This document shows, in pieces, positions 1 to 7,429 of a stretch of DNA of 12,054 nucleotides (position 1 is the first letter of the stretch; each line of letters begins with the position of its first letter). This stretch comes from Prevotella sp. UBA1104. Lineage in GTDB: Bacteria; Bacteroidota; Bacteroidia; Bacteroidales; Bacteroidaceae. The position numbers were made by a program, and so were the translations under genes. Location: assembly GCA_002314055.1 (NCBI GenBank), contig DCBP01000056.1, forward strand, positions 24,020 through 36,073, in the 5' to 3' direction. Under the pieces are notes generated by a model. The model made no database searches. It was given only the letters and a program-made list of their open reading frames with translations, and was not told the origin of the DNA.

Positions 1-191
1 GGGCTGAAAGCCCAGAAGCACCTAGCCCAGGGCAACGCCCTGGAGATATGGCGGAATTGATGCGACCTGTAAGGGCAAAAGCATAAAAAAATCCTCTAAT
101 GTAGAAATGCTTTTGCCCTTACAGGGCGACATTCTAACATCGCTTTACCCAGGGTGTTACCCTGGGCTAGGTGCTTCTGCCCTTTCAGGGC
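1..191. repeat. REP/MITE-like palindromic repeat element
   Basis: The outer arms 1-43 and 149-191 are inverted repeats of each other with 37 of 43 identical positions. A second, perfect 19-bp inverted repeat lies inside (66-84 with 107-125). Each outer arm contains two small hairpins: 1-13 and 27-43 on the left, 148-166 and 179-191 on the right. A further one at 115-127 has a GCCCT/AGGGC stem. No ORF in the element looks like a protein. The structure resembles REP/BIME or MITE-type non-coding repeats, and similar GCCCTGAAAGGGC and CCAGGG...CCCTGG motifs are, from memory, common in Bacteroidota genomes. The element may continue to the left of the window. It sits just beyond the 3' end of the AraC-type gene, a usual place for such repeats. 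Confidence 0.8.
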
Positions 192-296
192 GTATAGGAC
201 ATTCCAACCGTACAGGTCGAAAATTTTTCAATGTAGATGAACAAATATTCAACGACACTGAAAAATTTATTTAATGGAAAGTTAAAAACAATAAAA

Positions 297-1466
297 TTAC
301 ATCTGTCCCTCACGCCATGCAGTAGGCGTGCAACCAAGCTTTGTTTTGAAGATACGGTAAAGCTGTGTGCGGGCAGAGAAGCCACACTCGGCAGAGATAA
401 CATCATTGCTATAGTCCGGGAAATTCTTCATCATCTCCTTGGCGGCATTAAAACGGATGTCGCTGAGCCATACACGGAAGGTGGAACCTAAGCACTGGTC
501 GAAATAGCGGGTCAGTTCATTTTTCGACACATGCAGGGTATATGAGAGAGAGAGCATATTTACGGCACTGTCTTTATAACCTTGCTCGCTGCACCATTCG
601 TCGAGCAATCTGCCTATCTCTTCGCAACGCTCGGCAGAAAGAGAAGTTGGCCGACTGTAGGCTGACACGTCACGATTGGCAGAAGACTGCTCTGAGTCTG
701 CCTGTTCCTCGGATGTATATGCAAGATCCATTTCATATGTTTCTGCCATGCTTTCTGTATCATTCTCCAGAAGTTCTTCTGTCGGGACATAGCTGCTGCC
801 GAGCGAGATAAACGTTACATTGAAGAACAATAAGGCAAGGAGCACCACCGGACCTACTATATATAATAAGGTGGTGGAGAGGATTGCTGCCGGCATGAAG
901 AGCACTGTAGAGCAAAGGATAAAGAGACTTGCACGGGAATAGCGCACATAGGGCAGCATGTCGGAAGCCGTAAGCGTTTCGAGCATCTTGCGGCGCTTCG
1001 TCATCTCCCGGATGTTTGTTATTACAAAGTATATCATGCTGACGCTATAGAAGAAAAGCATGACATACAGCCATATACCGATGTGCAAGTTGCCGGCGCA
1101 CCAATATCCAAAGGCAAACGCCAAAAGGATTGCTGCATACAACAGGCTGCTGACTGTATTTATACCGCGGCGGCGGTTGTGTGTTGCCTCTACATTATAT
1201 ATTGCCTTGGATATAAGAGTGAAGCAGGGGGTATACACAAGCATGTTTACCACAGCTCCCGCATCGTCGCCCGATGCCCGCAGACCCAAACGCATCTGTA
1301 GCAGATACTGCACGGCAAGACCGATGAGGGCAAAGAACATCATCCAGCGCGAACGCTCGTAGCGCTTGTTTTTCCATCTCGAATGGAGACTGCTCAATCC
1401 GATATAGGCAGCATTGACGAGCATGAATATGAAACTTGCAAACTGAAGTAGAAACAACGAATCCAT
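297..1466 (-). CDS. Membrane-anchored AraC-family transcriptional regulator (389 aa)
   Basis: The N-terminal half is hydrophobic with about seven predicted membrane segments (residues roughly 6-26, 42-60, 72-92, 105-124, 127-149, 179-198 and 200-222). A polar acidic linker (about 223-280) follows, then an AraC/XylS DNA-binding domain (about 281-389). The last part shows two helix-turn-helix units around 302-322 and 351-376, the second with the family-typical AECGFSARTQLYRIFKTKLG and a final TPTAWR. I chose the ATG at 1466 (MDSLFLLQF), which opens directly into the first membrane helix. The frame stays open to 1652, but that extension overlaps the upstream gene and is rich in His, Arg and Cys. 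The gene follows the 170-aa gene by 38 bp and may be cotranscribed. By its architecture it would bind DNA at the inner membrane, perhaps sensing an envelope signal. Ligand and targets are unknown. Confidence 0.85.
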   Translation of the reverse strand: MDSLFLLQFASFIFMLVNAAYIGLSSLHSRWKNKRYERSRWMMFFALIGLAVQYLLQMRLGLRASGDDAGAVVNMLVYTPCFTLISKAIYNVEATHNRRRGINTVSSLLYAAILLAFAFGYWCAGNLHIGIWLYVMLFFYSVSMIYFVITNIREMTKRRKMLETLTASDMLPYVRYSRASLFILCSTVLFMPAAILSTTLLYIVGPVVLLALLFFNVTFISLGSSYVPTEELLENDTESMAETYEMDLAYTSEEQADSEQSSANRDVSAYSRPTSLSAERCEEIGRLLDEWCSEQGYKDSAVNMLSLSYTLHVSKNELTRYFDQCLGSTFRVWLSDIRFNAAKEMMKNFPDYSNDVISAECGFSARTQLYRIFKTKLGCTPTAWREGQM

Positions 1467-1504
1467 GGCAAATTTTTTAGCTTTAGTTTTTGTATTTTTA
1501 TTTC

Positions 1505-2017
1505 TTATTCTTTTATGTTCTTCCCCTTCTCGTATGCCTTGTTGGCAATGCGGTTTATGATGGCCTCGGCAGTGTCTTGCGGCATATTCCCGATGGAGTT
1601 GCAGCGCGTATACTGAGAAGCCTGTTCGGGTGTGGCAGAGAAGATGCCGCATAGCAGAAGCTCCATGTTGCGCTTGTATTCGCTCACCATGGTGGAATAG
1701 AATTCGTCGGTTCTGCAGGCAAAGCGCATCAAATCCATTGCCGATGGAGATCCGTTGACTGATACAAATCTTTGCAGTTCTTCTTCCACCTCTTCTTCAA
1801 GATAATTCATGCGGGATAAGGCATAAAAGACCTCTTCGTTGAAAGTCTGAGAGTATTTCTCGAAATGCTTAACGACAAACTGCTTTACGCTCTTCGGCTC
1901 ATAAACGCCCATATCCGTGGCGTCTTCTGCAGAGCCTTCGATGATGCCGAGGGTGAAATATTTGAAGAATGTGCGCACTACGGCAGAGAGTACTTTGTCT
2001 TTTTCTATCTTTTCCAT
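1505..2017 (-). CDS. Hypothetical protein, 170 aa
   Basis: I do not recognise this protein. It starts MEKIEKDKV, has no signal peptide or membrane segment, and looks mostly helical, with an acidic stretch around residues 73-81 (LEEEVEEEL) and a charged C-terminus ending NIKE. It lies between the polysaccharide deacetylase gene (42 bp upstream) and the membrane AraC-type regulator (38 bp downstream), all on the same strand, so the three may form one transcript. The composition is that of an ordinary soluble cytoplasmic protein. No catalytic motif is visible, and pairing with the regulator is the only functional hint. Confidence 0.75.
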   Translation of the reverse strand: MEKIEKDKVLSAVVRTFFKYFTLGIIEGSAEDATDMGVYEPKSVKQFVVKHFEKYSQTFNEEVFYALSRMNYLEEEVEEELQRFVSVNGSPSAMDLMRFACRTDEFYSTMVSEYKRNMELLLCGIFSATPEQASQYTRCNSIGNMPQDTAEAIINRIANKAYEKGKNIKE

Positions 2018-2059
2018 ATCATAAACACTAATAGAAATTGTTTTTGAGCTATATCGTTA

Positions 2060-2671
2060 TCACTCAAATGTCTTGAATTCATAGCCTTGTTCCTTTAGCC
2101 ATTTCAATGCCTCCGGCAAGGCATAATGCAACTTATCGATGCTCTTCAGAGAGTCGTGGAAGGTGATGATTGACCCATTGCGTGCATATCGTTTCACGTT
2201 GTTTACCACATCATCTGCCGTCATCCACTTACTGTAGTCGCGGGTTACCAAATCCCACATCACAATCCGATATTTCCGTCCTATCCAGAAATACTGCTCC
2301 CATCGCATCCAGCCGTGGGGCGGACGGAAGAGATGAGCCTTTATCAAATCGTTTGCCTTCTGCACATTCGCACTATACGACCGGGTGGTATGCTTAAAGC
2401 CTCCCCAATGATTGAAAGTATGGTTTCCTACTTGATGACCGGCATCTACTATCTGCCGGTACAGCTCCGGATACTTTCGCACGTTGTCGCCAACCATAAA
2501 GAATGTGGCACGGATATTAAAATCGGCAAGTGTCTTCAGAATGAATGGCGTTGCCTCGGGAATCGGACCGTCATCGAAAGTGAGATATACAGCTTTCTCA
2601 TGCTTGTCCATTCTCCAGGTTGCACGCGGATAAAGCCATCGCAGCCACATTGCCGGTTGCTCGATTATCAT
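2060..2671 (-). CDS. Polysaccharide deacetylase, NodB family (203 aa)
   Basis: This is a carbohydrate esterase family 4 / NodB-homology protein, a metal-dependent N- or O-deacetylase acting on cell-wall or envelope polysaccharide. All five NodB motifs are visible: TFDDGP (residues 31-36, D33 general base and D34 metal ligand), HTFNH (84-88, the two metal-binding His), RPPHG (116-120), WDLVTRDY (139-146) and TFHD (170-173, catalytic-pocket His). The ATG at 2671 was chosen because MIIEQPAMWLRWLYP matches the start I know from Bacteroidales homologues. A 22-residue extension to 2737 would read through a palindrome and is unlikely. No signal peptide is evident, so the site of action is uncertain. 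It follows the DUF2723 gene, and both fit envelope glycan work. Confidence 0.9.
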   Translation of the reverse strand: MIIEQPAMWLRWLYPRATWRMDKHEKAVYLTFDDGPIPEATPFILKTLADFNIRATFFMVGDNVRKYPELYRQIVDAGHQVGNHTFNHWGGFKHTTRSYSANVQKANDLIKAHLFRPPHGWMRWEQYFWIGRKYRIVMWDLVTRDYSKWMTADDVVNNVKRYARNGSIITFHDSLKSIDKLHYALPEALKWLKEQGYEFKTFE

Positions 2672-2702
2672 AGACTTTTGAAGTGTTGTTGGGTGAATAT
2701 TA

Positions 2703-2753
2703 AGATGAAGTCTGATGCTAAAGCCAACATAGCTCAAACATCAGACTTCATCT
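2703..2753 (-). terminator. Perfect 15-bp inverted repeat after the DUF2723 gene
   Basis: The arms 2703-2717 (AGATGAAGTCTGATG) and 2739-2753 are perfectly complementary around a 21-nt loop. The structure begins 13 bp beyond the DUF2723 stop codon. On the minus strand it is followed by TAATATT, a weak T-rich stretch, so it may be a leaky rho-independent terminator. It ends only 31 bp before the start codon of the deacetylase gene. It could therefore also act as a processing or attenuation element within one transcript. On the plus strand there is no gene for it to terminate. Confidence 0.6.
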
Positions 2754-2766
2754 GATTAATTATTTG

Positions 2767-5700
2767 TTATTGAATTGACTGTCCTGTCTTTGCCTTATAC
2801 ATGTTTGCGTATGAGTTAAGACTTGCAACAATCTTGTTTGCCAATGCAGGATCCATCACGGATGCAGACTCGGCAGCCTTGTTCAATACATAAAGCTGCA
2901 ACATGAAGTCCTGCTGCGACATCATCAAACGGTCGCTGCTGAGCGAAAGATACCATTCGGCATACTGCTTGCAGTTCTTTACAACGGTATTGAACATCTG
3001 TGATGACTTCTTCTTGTTGCCAACGAGATAATATGCCTCGGCATAGTCAAGACCGCCGCTCATGAAGTTCACAGGAACGTTATATTCCGGCATAACCTTT
3101 TCTGCATATGCCAAGACCTTTTTGGCCTTTGCAAACTTACCTTCGCCTATCAGGTGAAGGGCGAGTGTTGCCATCAGCTTGCGGTGAGTGTAACACATCT
3201 TCATCACTGTCTCGTCGAGATACAGTCCCGGTTTGTCGAGTCCGCCGAACTTGAAGCGGTTCATCACGTTGTTGTAAACCTTCTCCGTGTCGAAGTTCTT
3301 TGCACCCGGCTTGTTGGTGGTAAACGGAGAGATACGGTTGGCAAGTCCCTCCTGGATGAAGTTGTCGCCAAGGTTCATGTAGTTCTCCTGTCCAACGGTC
3401 GTTGCAACGTATATCGGACGGGTCCAGTTGCTCTGTGCAATCAGCTCAAGCATCATCAAGTCGCTCTTGTAAAGGGCATTCTTTCCTTTCAGCGAGATAA
3501 CCATGCGGTCTGGTATCGTGTCGCTTGCCATCATCATTCCACTTTTCTTCACGGCATTCTTGTCGATTGTTACGTAAAGGGTATCTGTTGGGATGAGGTG
3601 GGTATCGTTGTCGCGGCTGCGCACCCAATACTTCAGAACATTCTTCAGTTCGAACGGATTGTCGCCCCACTGTGCCTTTGCCTGTTCCGGATGCTCGGCA
3701 TAGAGTTTCATAACCTCTGACTTTAGTTCCGGATGTACCTCTACATACTCGTTTGTGCCAGAGCAGTAGTCGAGACGTGGCCATGTGATAGGCAGCGACG
3801 GAGAGTTGTAAGCCGGGCGTATCATCTGGTCGATATACCAGTCGGTCTGCAAGTATGACAGGTTGCAGACACGGGCGTCGGTTCTTATGCCTTCTGTCTC
3901 CTGGTCATACCAGAGTGGGAAGGTGTCGTTGTCGCCGTTGGTGAAGATAATCGGATTGCCCTTGTCTTGCAGCGACATCAGATAATTCTGTCCGAAATCA
4001 CGGCAGGTGTAGCGTCCGCTACGGTCGTGGTCGTCCCAAGTCTGACTTGCCATCTGTATCGGCACGAGCAGACAGGCTACGGAAACGATTGCCGTTACTG
4101 CCGTGTTCTCTATCTTCAGCTTCTCCTTCAGCAGTTCGATGATTGCCGCAACACCCATACCGCACCAAATGGCAAAGGCATAGAACGAACCGGCATAAGC
4201 ATAGTCGCGCTCACGAGGCTGCATAGGAGTCTGGTTGAGGTAGATTACGATGGCGAGACCTGTCATGAAGAATAGGAAGAAGACTACCCAGAACTGGCGA
4301 ATTCCCTTTTCTCCCCTACCGAGAGCTTGCCAGAACAGTCCGATGAGTCCAAGCAGCAAAGGCAGACAGTAGAACACGTTGTGCCCCTTGTTCGCCTTCA
4401 AGTCATCCGGCAGTTTGCTCTGGTCGCCCAAGCGCCAGTTGTCGAAGAACGGAATACCGGTTATCCAGTTGCCGTGCTCCAGTTCACCATTGCCTTGTAG
4501 GTCGTTCTGACGTCCGGCAAAGTTCCACATAAAGTAGCGCCAATACATGAAGTTACACTGGTAAGAGAGGAAGAAACGGATATTCTCCAACTGTGTAGGC
4601 ATCTTCACTTGCACAGGCTCTCCACAACGGTCATAATCAACGTTATATCCGTCTACTCCGCCCATCCAACTCTCGTATGCATCGGCATGCGACGAGTCGT
4701 ACATACGTGGGAAGAGCATGTTCTGTGCATACTTGTATTTGTCCTTCGTACTTACTATAAAGTATGAATCTTTCTCGTCCTTGCTTGCCTTCTCCTTGCG
4801 CTGATAAACCGGCGCACCTATTGTCTTTGCCGGGATGCAATAGTCGCCGTCGCGGTCGAATGCAACCTGCGAGGTGTATGCCTGACCATAGAACAACGGG
4901 CGGTCGCCATACTGGTCGCGGCTCAGATAACTGCCAAGGGTAAAGATATCCTCAGGAGAGTTCTGGTCCATCGGAGGATTTGCTGTAGAACGGATCACGA
5001 TTACGGCATAAGTGGAATAGCCAATCATCAGCATCAGCATGGAGAGCAGCATAGTGTTCTTGATGCGGGCGGTAACGATTGCCTTGCCGTTTTTCTTCAG
5101 TTTTAGCAGATAGAACAGAGCTGCCAATACAACTACACCTATTATAAATGCCGACCATCCGAAGCCGTAGAACGGAATACCGAGCATGCCGACAGAAAGG
5201 ACGAACGACAGGTTGCCGCGAAGCGGATTCTTGTCGGTGTAGCTCTCGTATATCGCCCATATCACGGTGGCTATCAACAATATTATATAGATAATCACTC
5301 CAGTGTTGAAATGGAAACCGAGGGTGTTCACGAAGAACAACTCAAACCATCCGCCCACCTTGATGATTCCAGGCACTACGCCATATAGAATTGCTGCTAC
5401 AAGAGCAAACGACACACAGAGTGCTATCAGCGAACCTTTCAGATTGGCGTTCGGGAACTTCTTGTAGTAGAACACCAATACGATAGCCGGAACACAGAGC
5501 AAGTTCAGCAAGTGAACACCGATGCTCAATCCGGTCATATAGGTTATAAGCACGAGCCAGCGGTCGCTGTGAGGCTCGTCGGCATGGTCTTCCCATTTAA
5601 GTATCAACCAGAATACGATTGCCGTGAAGGCAGATGAGTAGGCATAAACCTCGCCTTCTACTGCACTGAACCAGAATGTGTCACTGAATGTGTAAATCAA

Positions 5701-6084
5701 GGCGCCCACCATTCCACTTGCTTCAATGGCGATAGTCTTCGACATCGTCAGTTCGCTCCAGTCTTTCAACAAGAGCTTGCGGGTCAGATGGGTGATGGTC
5801 CAAAACAGGAACATGATACACGTGGCACTCAGCAGGGCACTCATCGTATTTACCATTCTTGCCACCTGCGAAGGGTCGCTGGCAAAATGAGAGAAGAGGT
5901 TTGCCGTGAGCATAAAGAACGGTGCGCCAGGCGGGTGGCCTACTTCTAATTTATACCCCGTAGTGATAAACTCCGGACAGTCCCAGAAACTGGCTGTCGG
6001 CTCGATAGTGCTGCAATATACAAAGGCAGCGATAAGGAACGCCAGCCATCCCAGTATATTGTCAACTAATCTAAACTGTTTCAT
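2767..6084 (-). CDS. DUF2723 / TMEM260-like membrane glycosyltransferase (1105 aa)
   Basis: This large polytopic inner-membrane protein belongs to PF11028 (DUF2723). The family is related to human TMEM260, which is described as a protein O-mannosyltransferase of GT-C fold, so a lipid-sugar-dependent glycosyltransferase role is likely but not proven here. The first helix (about 9-25) leads into a conserved extracytoplasmic loop with STIEPTASFWDCPEF and GHPPGAP (about 25-55), where acidic residues E28, D35 and E38 are candidate catalytic residues. Many membrane helices follow to about residue 680. The rest is a soluble domain beginning near WDDHDRSGRYTC, containing an IIFTNGDNDTFPLWY segment and ending in helical, TPR-like repeats. 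The length of about 1,100 aa suits Bacteroidales members. The 246-bp upstream spacer should hold its own promoter. Confidence 0.9.
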   Translation of the reverse strand: MKQFRLVDNILGWLAFLIAAFVYCSTIEPTASFWDCPEFITTGYKLEVGHPPGAPFFMLTANLFSHFASDPSQVARMVNTMSALLSATCIMFLFWTITHLTRKLLLKDWSELTMSKTIAIEASGMVGALIYTFSDTFWFSAVEGEVYAYSSAFTAIVFWLILKWEDHADEPHSDRWLVLITYMTGLSIGVHLLNLLCVPAIVLVFYYKKFPNANLKGSLIALCVSFALVAAILYGVVPGIIKVGGWFELFFVNTLGFHFNTGVIIYIILLIATVIWAIYESYTDKNPLRGNLSFVLSVGMLGIPFYGFGWSAFIIGVVVLAALFYLLKLKKNGKAIVTARIKNTMLLSMLMLMIGYSTYAVIVIRSTANPPMDQNSPEDIFTLGSYLSRDQYGDRPLFYGQAYTSQVAFDRDGDYCIPAKTIGAPVYQRKEKASKDEKDSYFIVSTKDKYKYAQNMLFPRMYDSSHADAYESWMGGVDGYNVDYDRCGEPVQVKMPTQLENIRFFLSYQCNFMYWRYFMWNFAGRQNDLQGNGELEHGNWITGIPFFDNWRLGDQSKLPDDLKANKGHNVFYCLPLLLGLIGLFWQALGRGEKGIRQFWVVFFLFFMTGLAIVIYLNQTPMQPRERDYAYAGSFYAFAIWCGMGVAAIIELLKEKLKIENTAVTAIVSVACLLVPIQMASQTWDDHDRSGRYTCRDFGQNYLMSLQDKGNPIIFTNGDNDTFPLWYDQETEGIRTDARVCNLSYLQTDWYIDQMIRPAYNSPSLPITWPRLDYCSGTNEYVEVHPELKSEVMKLYAEHPEQAKAQWGDNPFELKNVLKYWVRSRDNDTHLIPTDTLYVTIDKNAVKKSGMMMASDTIPDRMVISLKGKNALYKSDLMMLELIAQSNWTRPIYVATTVGQENYMNLGDNFIQEGLANRISPFTTNKPGAKNFDTEKVYNNVMNRFKFGGLDKPGLYLDETVMKMCYTHRKLMATLALHLIGEGKFAKAKKVLAYAEKVMPEYNVPVNFMSGGLDYAEAYYLVGNKKKSSQMFNTVVKNCKQYAEWYLSLSSDRLMMSQQDFMLQLYVLNKAAESASVMDPALANKIVASLNSYANMYKAKTGQSIQ

Positions 6085-6137
6085 TAAGTTGTATTGTTGT
6101 TAATGTTTATAATTCCTTATAATAATATATTATCTTG

Positions 6138-6145
6138 CAAAATTA
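6138..6145 (-). promoter_or_regulatory. Candidate -7 box for the DUF2723 gene
   Basis: On the minus strand this reads TAATTTTG, a match to the Bacteroidota -7 consensus TAnnTTTG. It is 53 bp before the ATG at 6084. I see no matching TTTG -33 box at 19-21 bp spacing, and the whole spacer is AT-rich, so chance matches are likely. Confidence 0.35.
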
Positions 6146-6257
6146 ATAAATTCCCATTTATCTTACTTACATTTTTTATATTTTAACCATAAAATCAAGT
6201 GTTTCGCTTGACATATATCAAAAATTATATAAAGTCTAAAAAAAACGCTTTAATAAT

Positions 6258-6288
6258 TTTGCCGTTTAAACAAATCTTCATACCTTTG
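6258..6288 (+). promoter_or_regulatory. Bacteroidota-type promoter of the initiator tRNA gene
   Basis: A TTTG -33 box (6258-6261) lies exactly 19 bp before TACCTTTG (6281-6288), a full match to the -7 consensus TAnnTTTG. Transcription would begin near 6294, about 35 nt before the mature tRNA 5' end at 6331. Both boxes match and the spacing is ideal. Confidence 0.75.
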
Positions 6289-6330
6289 CACTCGCAATTC
6301 GGAAATGAGTTGCCTTCAATGGTTAAACAT

Positions 6331-6403
6331 CGCGGAGTGGAGCAGTTGGTAGCTCGCCAGGCTCATAACCTGGAGGTCGCACGTTCGAGTCCTGCCTCCG
6401 CAA
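6331..6403 (+). tRNA. Initiator tRNA-Met (CAU anticodon)
   Basis: A 73-nt cloverleaf folds as follows: acceptor CGCGGAG/CTCCGCA, D-stem GAGC/GCTC (6340-6343 with 6352-6355), anticodon stem CCAGG/CCTGG with loop CTCATAA (anticodon CAT at 6364-6366), and T-loop TTCGAGT (6384-6390). The unpaired C1-A72 (6331 and 6402) and the A11-U24 pair (6341 and 6354) mark it as the initiator rather than the elongator. The 3' CCA is not encoded (A73 is followed by CTA). Two departures are visible. The third of the usual three G-C pairs of the initiator anticodon stem is A-U here (29-41), and the T-stem has a C-C mismatch at 52-62. The gene stands alone between its own promoter and terminator. Confidence 0.95.
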
Positions 6404-6408
6404 CTAAT

Positions 6409-6440
6409 AAAACGTAATGCAATATGCATTACGTTTTTTT
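6409..6440 (+). terminator. Rho-independent terminator after the tRNA, possibly bidirectional
   Basis: A perfect 13-bp stem (6409-6421 with 6425-6437) closes a 3-nt ATA loop and runs into seven T residues (6434-6440). It begins 6 bp after the tRNA end. Read on the minus strand it also ends in GTTTTATTAG and lies about 70 bp past the stop codon of the WYL gene, so it may end transcripts from both sides. Confidence 0.85.
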
Positions 6441-6507
6441 CGTTTACACCACTTTACAAGATTCAATGTTCCGCATTCCGTAAAATCAAGGAAGTTCATC
6501 TTTCCTG

Positions 6508-7416
6508 TCATTTATTATAGAGTTCATCAGACTCCTCAATACGTTCTTTCATCGTTTGTCGCAACGACTTCGGTTCCAATACTTCTATCATCGTTCCACA
6601 ACTCTGCAACTCCATTATGAAATCGTAGGTGGGACGAAGCGTAAGTTCGAAGTCGGCATAGTCGTTGCAAGAATAAAGTTCTTTCTGTGAGAAATGCAAT
6701 GGAAGAGAACGCATGTAGTGCTGGTGTGCACCAAAGGCACGAACAACAATTCGTTGCAAGGGTATCTCCTCGTCTATTACTACGCCGAAGAAGCTGGAGA
6801 AATAGTCTTTGGCATTGAAGTCGCAAGGGAACTTGAAATGTTCTTTTGTTATTTCTATATTCTCAAACCTGTCAAGTCCATAGATGCGCAACCTGTCTTC
6901 GTTGATGCTGAGCGCCAGCACGTACCAACGCTTCTGGAACATTTTCAGACAGTATGGCGCAATGGGGAATGTATAGGAGTTCTTGTAGTGGAAATTCCGA
7001 TAAGTAGCCATTATGACGTTGTTGCCCTTCATGGCATCAACTATATCCGTAAGGAAATGGCGGCTCGACGGAATCTCCTCTACAAGGATGCGGTCTTTGA
7101 GCGACGTGCTTTGCGACAACGTGTTAGCTGTAGAATAGGTATCGAGCAGCCAACGCAACAGCTCGCCATTGGCAAGACTCTCGGGATTGGAGATGTAGTA
7201 ACGATAGCCACCCTTTAGTCGGCAGTCGATATTCACCCCAAGCGACATGAAAATATTGTCTTTCCAACGGTTGAAGGTCTGACGCGGAAGAGGTTCGCCA
7301 TAGCTTATGCTTTCGTCACGCTCCCACTTGTCGCTGAGTTCCTTCAGCGACAGTCCGCGGTTGCCAGCACGATACAGAGCGTTGACCAACCAAATGTACT
7401 TTTCCAATGTTGTCAT
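6508..7416 (-). CDS. WYL-domain transcriptional regulator (302 aa)
   Basis: The architecture is a DNA-binding helix-turn-helix region (about 1-70, with a GLSLKELSDKW turn helix and TFNRWKDNI), a linker, a WYL domain (about 134-190) and a C-terminal WCX region (about 215-297). WYL signatures include ATYRNF (137-142), PYCLKMFQKRWYVLAL (154-169, with WYV replacing WYL) and RIYGLDRFENIEIT (177-190). WYL domains are known as ligand sensors, in some cases of nucleic acids or nucleotides, and such regulators often accompany defence or DNA-repair genes. The gene is last in a minus-strand series and starts 13 bp after the stop of the upstream gene, so it is probably cotranscribed and may regulate the cluster. 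The tRNA terminator hairpin could also end this transcript. Confidence 0.88.
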   Translation of the reverse strand: MTTLEKYIWLVNALYRAGNRGLSLKELSDKWERDESISYGEPLPRQTFNRWKDNIFMSLGVNIDCRLKGGYRYYISNPESLANGELLRWLLDTYSTANTLSQSTSLKDRILVEEIPSSRHFLTDIVDAMKGNNVIMATYRNFHYKNSYTFPIAPYCLKMFQKRWYVLALSINEDRLRIYGLDRFENIEITKEHFKFPCDFNAKDYFSSFFGVVIDEEIPLQRIVVRAFGAHQHYMRSLPLHFSQKELYSCNDYADFELTLRPTYDFIMELQSCGTMIEVLEPKSLRQTMKERIEESDELYNK

Positions 7417-7429
7417 ACGTCACCAATGT

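Noticed and set aside
1..191. CRISPR array
   Set aside because: The repeats are inverted and nested, not evenly spaced direct repeats with unique spacers, and no cas genes are present.
1467..1652. N-terminal 62-residue extension of the AraC-type protein
   Set aside because: It overlaps the upstream 170-aa gene, is rich in His, Arg and Cys like an out-of-frame translation, and the ATG at 1466 leads straight into the first membrane helix.
2672..2737. 22-residue extension of the deacetylase
   Set aside because: It would be encoded largely by the perfect palindrome, and MIIEQP at 2671 is the start typical of this protein type.
3154..3720. 188-aa open frame on the plus strand inside the DUF2723 gene
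   Set aside because: It is antisense to a well-supported membrane protein gene, with His/Val/Cys-rich composition typical of a mirror frame and no domain.
6199..6417. 72-aa plus-strand frame across the tRNA
   Set aside because: It runs through the tRNA gene and its promoter; the protein would be tRNA sequence translated.
6694..7218. 174-aa plus-strand frame opposite the WYL gene
   Set aside because: It is antisense to a clear WYL regulator and lacks any recognisable motif.
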